This document shows positions 58,216 through 64,000 of a DNA stretch of 64,000 nt, piece by piece. A program made the position numbers and the translations under genes. Under the pieces are notes generated by a model. That model searched no databases and had not been told where the DNA came from. It was given only the letters and a program-made list of their open reading frames with translations. This stretch comes from Planococcus citri (taxonomy: Eukaryota > Arthropoda > Insecta > Hemiptera > Pseudococcidae). The stretch spans positions 60,475,469 to 60,539,468 of the forward strand of contig NC_088677.1 of assembly GCF_950023065.1 (NCBI RefSeq). Direction: 5' to 3'. Position 1 is the first letter of the stretch. Each line of letters starts with the position of its first letter.

Positions 58216-60858
58216 TGTATTTATGATTCAACTATGTCCAAGTGAAAAAATTTTCGGTCAGTTGGAAATTGGGATATCTGTTGGATCCCTTCTTAGACAA
58301 AAAGTTGCCATGATTTGCTCACATTTCAATGCACTCTCAATAAATTTTTCGAATTTCAAACCAGGCAACATGTTGATCTGGGTTTTGAAAAAAAATAATA
58401 CCCAAGTAATTTTCAGCTTAAAAACTCACAGCTCAGCAGCTCAGACACACTTTGAGGAAAGTACTGACACACTCAGAAGTAGATTTGGTACTTTCACATC
58501 CTTTGACAGAATAAAAATTTGCCAACCTCCACCCCCCCCCCTCCCGGAAAAGCACTTTGTTCACCTGATCCTTTTTTAAATTCAAAATGTACCCTGAGGA
58601 TTTTTAAAAATGTAAACACCATTGGCTTTTTTTAAAATTCTATTTCTCGCACATTTTTGAAAAAAAACAACGAAAAAACAAAAAGTGCTTTAAAAGTGAT
58701 TTTTTTACTGAGGAGGGAGGATGGATGCAAAACATAATCAATATTATATTTTTTTTACTTAGATATTTCAATATGATAGGATCATTAGGAGTGATTTTTC
58801 ATTGTTTATTTTCAGTTTACATATACTTATTTGAATTTTGGCGGAGATGAAAAATTGAAAAACGACGAAAAAAATTTTCAGCATCTAAAAAATTGATATA
58901 AAATTTCAGTTTTTCTTTTCGGTATTCAATTCTAAAAATTATTGAAAATTTTAAAACTCATTGAGAATCTGATCCAATTTGTGGTGGATGATGTTTGAAT
59001 TTTCATCCCATTTTTGACCCCTCCCCCCCCCAAACTACTTGAGAACGGATTTGAACAGTCCTTGAGTCTTAAGGTGGTTTTTGGATGTACAGTTCTGAAA
59101 ACATTTCTTCAGAATGACTCAAATCAACATTTTAGCTTGCCATTTACTCAGATCAACTCAAATTAAGTCCTCTCATGATCCTTTATTCCATTAATTTAGG
59201 AACAATTTTTCAAAAAGTATACCTGTCTTCGACAGTTGATTTTTTTTCACCGGAGAGAAATTAAACGACAAATGTGTCTTGATTTCAACGGACAGAAATG
59301 AATTTTGGAAAATAGTACCCGAATCAATTTCAGGCAGAGTGCCACTTCATCGCTGATTTCAAAAATTTTTGATACTATTCGTTGAAAAATCTTGACATTT
59401 TTGATTTTTTTTCATCATGGTTATCATTGTGCAGGGAATTTCAAGTTTTTAACCCACCCTACAATTATTTCCAGGCACACTCACAGAAGAGGCAGAAGTC
59501 AGATGAGACAGATAGTATTAGGATTACCACATCGACGTTAATTAAAAATCAAGCTACTCGAGCTGAAAATTTGGCGCGATTTGATATCGATATTGAATTT
59601 GTAAACTGGCGATCGGTTGGTCTGTCTCTGTCAGTCATTTGGATATTCTATCATATATTTAGACTCACAATCAGTGCTGCGGCTATGCTTTATGGCTTTG
59701 TGTTTACCAGCGGGTGATCCTTTATTGATATAACTAATGTTTTACTCATGTCTGAGAATTTAAAGGCGTATGGATAGGCATTTTAAAGGTGTATCTTTCT
59801 CACCACTGTATATCTACATGCCTATGCCGCCGTATAGCACCGCGTTTAACATGTTAACCGTGCGTGACGTGAGCTCTTTTCTCGCGCATACCGAAATTGT
59901 CGGCGAAGCGGCGATACTTGTTAAACCGACTTAAAAGGTTTTGTTTACTCAACATGTTACCGAGCTGAAGAAATAGTACGTTGAAAATTCTCTACCTATA
60001 TCAACCAAGTGCATGGTACTACGTGATAAAGCCAAAGGTAGAACTCCGCACACAAGTGTACCTATACGTCGATACTATAGTAGATCGAAATTCGACTCTG
60101 AGAGAAACTATTTACCCTATCGTGAAATTAGTATCACTATTTGGCATAAGTTAAGTTTTACATTTTAATTTGAAAAAGCCATTTAAGATTGAATTGAATT
60201 CTCGAAAAGCGAATCAAACTCGTTAGCGAAGCATTCCTATTTACTGTTTGTATCCATACCTACTTAAGTTGAAATATCTCTTACTCTCGCGTTCGTCGGT
60301 ACGGGAGGAAAACTTTTGACGGTATATCTTTGGCTTTGGCAGTCTATTTCTTGGATTATTTCAATTCGAGCTTATTGCAAACTTTTAGTAGGCGTGCGAG
60401 GTCCGTTCGTCAATATTTATTGCTTACACGATGATCAAAAAAACACGTGGCTCGTATACGAAAAAAGAACTACCGAACATGTGAGCTGATACTATGTGCA
60501 CAGATTTCCATCTAGGTACTCGTTCTACTGGAAAAACACACAGCAGGCCGATTTGTTATACGTTCGCCTTCGCAGTCGTCGGTGCTTTTGAGAGGGCGAG
60601 CATCGAGCGAGCAAATGAATTTATCGGCGTGTAATTTCGCAATTACTCGTAGATATTAGGTCTACTATGTGTTCAACACGATCATGCAAATGACGTTTGT
60701 GATGTACATTCCATACGAATCGATGGCTCGGATCGAATTGAAGATTTGTTTCGCGGGTTATTGAGAATTCAACCCCTTTCCCTGAGAAATGTTCACCCAT
60801 CAGATATTCAAAGAGAGAATCTACATTGAATACTTTTCTTTCGTAAACTTTTATAGTT
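58216..60858. other. Unassigned DNA, no gene supported
   Basis: The 124- and 111-codon frames (58205-58579, 59382-59717) have ordinary composition. The second has a hydrophobic stretch near its end that could span a membrane. Neither shows a family I know or clear splice signals, so they are not called as genes. A C run lies near 58532 and another near 59024. Confidence 0.4.
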
Positions 60859-60859
60859 G

Positions 60860-62786
60860 GGGGGCCCGCATAAGGATCAATTGCACTTTTTTTCTTAAAG
60901 GGGGAGTCCTAAGAAACATTTCTAGCCCTTGTTCTAAAAAAAACATGGCTCTACTCACAAAATTGCGGCCGTTTTGATTGACAGGGCATCCGAAATCGTA
61001 AATTTTGCGTTCCAACATAGTACTTGCACGAAATTTTTTAAACCTTACAAAGATAGATTGAAAGAGCAGATAAAAATTAATCATCTGACAATATTTCACG
61101 TGCTATAAAGTGTCTTTTTCGATTTTTGGTGAAATTTTGAAAATCAAATTAATGCCAAAAATGAGGGAAGAAATCAAAATCTTACCAAATTGACCTAGAA
61201 GGCTGAAATTTGGGATAATATCCTATTTTTGACCTGCCAAATCGATTAGAAACTGTTTCAGGCCGGTTAGAGTAGTTCTGGAGCCTCCAGCAGATTTTTG
61301 AAACTTGAAATTCCCACAAAATTTCATCAAATGGAGTTGGAAAGACAAAATTCATTCTGCAAACTAATTCAAACACGCTACGAAAACGACTTCAGGTGGG
61401 ATCAAGTGGTTTTGGAGTCTCCAGCGACTTTTTGAAAATTGAAATTCCAACAAAATTTCATTGAATGGAGTTGGAAAGCTGACATTTAAGCTTCCTTTAT
61501 AGTGGCCATGGAATTTTTCTACAGAAAAGTCAAATGTGTACATTCAAATGGAAGCATTTATACTGGCTGTGGAACTTTATCAATTTTCTATGGAAAGGTC
61601 AAAATTTTTCAACTTTTCCATAGAAAAGTGATGAATGAGATGAAGATTAAAAACTTTTTATCAAAGTGAATAATCATCAGAATTTATAAGAAATGTTATT
61701 ATTTTACAAGTTTGAAGGTTCAAAAGTGCATAATTGAGTTTGAAAAAATTCCACGATTTTCTGTAGAAATTTTTTATTGCCAGCTTATTGCCACTATAAA
61801 GGAAGCTTTACTCTGCACAGTACGTGCTTGAATTAATTCGAACAGATTTTGTGGCATTTTTTTAGGCTCCAAAATCCAAAAATAGGGTATGAACTGAATC
61901 TCATCCTTCTACCTCAAATGGAGACGAAAGGGTTAATTTTTTTCAATTTTCAAATCTAATTTATCCAACCAAAATGGTCAAAAATTTGATGAAAGGTCAC
62001 TTAGACTATCTACTACTTGACCACTAAAGTCTTAGACCATTTGGTTTCTAACTCTTGTCTTAATCGTAAGAATTGTAAAAAATGCATGCGTAGTCAATTT
62101 TGGTTTTCTAACTTCGTTTGATGAAATTTTGTTGAAATGTCAAGTTTCAAAAATCTACTGGAGACTCCAGTAGTTTTCAAAAAGTCATTGAAGACTCCAA
62201 AACGACTTTAAATCCACCTGCAGTCGATTTCGTAACGTATTTAAATTAGTTTGCAGAATGAATTTTGTCTTTATAACTCCATTTGATGAAATTTTGTGGG
62301 AATTTCAGGTTTCAAAAATCTGCTGGAGGCTCCAGAACTACTCTTAACGGTCTGAAACAGTTTCTAATCGATTTGGCAGCTCGAAAATAGAATATATCAC
62401 AAATTTCAGCTTTCTAGGTCAATTTAGTAAGATTATGATTTTTTCCCCTCATTTTTGGGCTTAGTTTGATTTTCGAAAATTCACCAAAAATCGAAAAATT
62501 CACTTTAGCACTTGAAATATTGTCAGATGATAAATTTTTATCTGCTCTTTCAATCTACCTTTGTAAAGTTTAAAAAATTTCGTACAAGTCCTGTTGGAAG
62601 GTAAAATCTGCGATTTCGGAAGGCCCTGTCAATCAAAATGACCGCCATTTTGTGAGTAGGGCCATGTTTTTTTTTAGGACAAGGGCTAGAACTGTTCATT
62701 AGAACTCTTCCTTTAAGAAAAAAGTTGTCCCGGAGGATCGGCAAGGGGGCAGGGGGTGCAATTGATCCTCATGCCCCCTCCCCCCG
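60860..62786. repeat. F3 foldback, most complete copy
   Basis: Left arm 60860 to about 61480 and right arm about 62100-62786 are inverted copies. Outer text is GGATCAATTGCA and its complement (60876, 62756), then CTTAAAGGGGGAGTCCTAAG, then TGACAGGGCATCCGAAATCG, with the GGAGCCTCCAGCAGATTTTT core inside. The left arm lacks about 32 bp near 60889 that the right arm keeps (62728-62759). The interior holds the MITE at 61489-61807. Frames in both arms are mirror by-products. Confidence 0.85.
61489..61807. mobile_element. PIF/Harbinger-like MITE in F3 spacer
   Basis: 319 bp. Perfect TIR AGCTTCCTTTATAGTGGC with its complement at 61790-61807. TTA flanks both sides (61486-61488, 61808-61810). The F3 copy at 20640 reads GAAATTAACTCTGCAC across the same point, showing the empty site. 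TTA duplications fit PIF/Harbinger (Tourist-like) MITEs. Sub-terminal words TTTCTACAGAAAA and TTTTCTGTAGAAA also mirror each other. No coding capacity. Confidence 0.9.
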
Positions 62787-64000
62787 ATATGTCACTCAGA
62801 CCTTAGAACCAAATTTTCAGCTGCTGAGGTTGATTTTTCGAATTTTGGGGAATTGGTTTTTTGAAATGGTGGAAATATCCCAGAGTATTAATTTTCCACC
62901 AAAAAAAAGTAAATAGAGCGGTAAATAACGTAAAAAAACAAGAACGAAAAGGGAAAAATTGGCACATGAATTTTTTCTTCGGGAATGTGTTCAAATTGAT
63001 CCTCTGAACAACCAGAAAAAAGCCAACCCTCCTTTTTATTCAACTTCAAGTACATGGATTTTTAGGCAAAAATTTTCCTCTCAATTTTTTTTTCAAATAA
63101 AAAAAGACTCGAATCATACTCGTAATTCAAGAAAACCACTTTCACATTACAAAACACATTAGAAAATCCGTCTCAACTTCCGATGCTTGGAAGGGCTGAA
63201 AGAATATTGTATTCGCATCCGCACAAACAATAAAAATAAATATTAAATTCTAAACTATGGTCTAGTCGCGATTTAATGCGGTGGAATTATTTTCATAAAA
63301 TGAATTTTCCTGCTATGGTTTTTATACGCACATACTCTTCTCGTAATATGTACCAGAAATGTATACAAGGTTGATACGAAACAAATTCTTGATTTTTATT
63401 TCTTCGCTGTGTATTACGTACAATATTGCTCCAGTATATTCGTACATGTATGTGTGGGTCGCCACGAGGTATTTTCTGCGATGATGGTTGCAGAGTGGAG
63501 GTTGTTTTTTTGCCCTCTTTTTATTGCCCCCTTGTCAGGAAAACAGCGTACGAGGAATTTAATAGGATTTGATAAGCTAGCAAATGTGCGTGGTGCAGAT
63601 ACTTTGTATATGTATTATAGAAATTTTACTCTGGGCGGTGAAGATTTCATACACAATGAGAGAGCGATGTATTTCAAAATCGAGACGATTTCGTGTATGT
63701 ACTATGTAGTAAAAGGGTATTTGGTTTTGTTATTTTTCTCTTACCTATATTATGTAGTACATCCATCTACTTACTCTTGGATACAATATAGTATGTAATG
63801 TACTATGTATAGTTGGTACTTTACTGGTACTATGTACTTGTACTTAAGAGCCAAAGACCATAATATCGGGGTTTGAATGAGAGACGATGAATTTACGAAA
63901 TGTTGATAGTTGTTGCGAGGTAGCTCGCATACATAGAGAGATAGCGGATAGGTATTGTGTATTTTAATATTTCAGCAACGACGATAACTCGGTCGACAAA
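62787..64000. other. Unassigned DNA at the right edge
   Basis: The frame 63409-63798 (129 codons) is Tyr/Val/Phe-rich. The underlying DNA repeats TATGTAGTA-like words. No domain recognised, so it is not called a gene. Confidence 0.45.

Noticed and set aside
63409..63798. 129-codon plus-strand frame at the right edge
   Set aside because: Tyr/Val-rich content follows from repeated TATGTAGTA-like words. No domain.

Overview
This is a 64 kb window of AT-rich eukaryotic DNA. It is most likely an arthropod genome and probably a hemipteran-type insect. The grounds are dispersed TAGGTACCTACC-type simple sequence, a short interstitial run of the insect telomere motif TTAGG, and a transposon load of BEL/Pao, Jockey-like LINEs, pogo/Tigger-type MITEs and other terminal-inverted-repeat (TIR) elements. 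The species assignment is inference. I found no convincing host protein-coding exon, rRNA or CRISPR array. Everything I can support as coding belongs to transposable elements.

Layout. 1-12.6 kb: a degraded direct duplication joined by TTAGG-like units, then nested inverted repeats (1995-3180 with 7972-8880; 6370-6676 with 7345-7885). These hold a tRNA-like promoter and a 232-bp hairpin insertion. 12.6-18.4 kb: three TIR/foldback elements in a row: a giant foldback with 1,023-bp near-perfect arms, a 903-bp element with 49-bp TIRs and TA duplications, and a 1.9-kb element carrying a 255-bp higher-order satellite. 20.2-22.5 kb: a foldback repeat (family 'F3') split by a 5'-truncated Jockey LINE with a 12-bp target duplication. 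27.2-31 kb: an old LINE broken by a second foldback and by an LTR-like fragment. 31-35.4 kb: an inverted pair of AT-rich arrays around a pogo/Tigger-type MITE. 38.4-44.6 kb: a complete-length BEL/Pao retrotransposon with identical 267-bp LTRs. 45.5-48.1 kb: a short-motif array holding a truncated LINE and a palindromic CACTA-like element. 52.6-53.7 kb: a minisatellite with perfect IR-1 nuclear-receptor palindromes. 57.3-62.8 kb: two more F3 foldbacks, one containing a small PIF/Harbinger-like MITE.

The only long intact reading frame is the BEL gag-pol (about 1,602 codons: DUF1759/gag, zinc knuckles, DQG protease, reverse transcriptase, RNase H, integrase). It carries two lesions: the reverse-transcriptase box reads YMDN instead of the usual Y-x-D-D, and the integrase is shortened and frameshifted between its second Asp and its catalytic Glu. 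The LTRs, by contrast, show no difference, so the copy looks young but not autonomous.

The most striking theme is the number of long inverted repeats: at least eight pairs or foldbacks of about 0.1 to 1 kb per arm, in at least four unrelated families. Any read-through transcript would fold into long double-stranded RNA. Whether the host uses this (endo-siRNA or hairpin RNA) cannot be told from the sequence.
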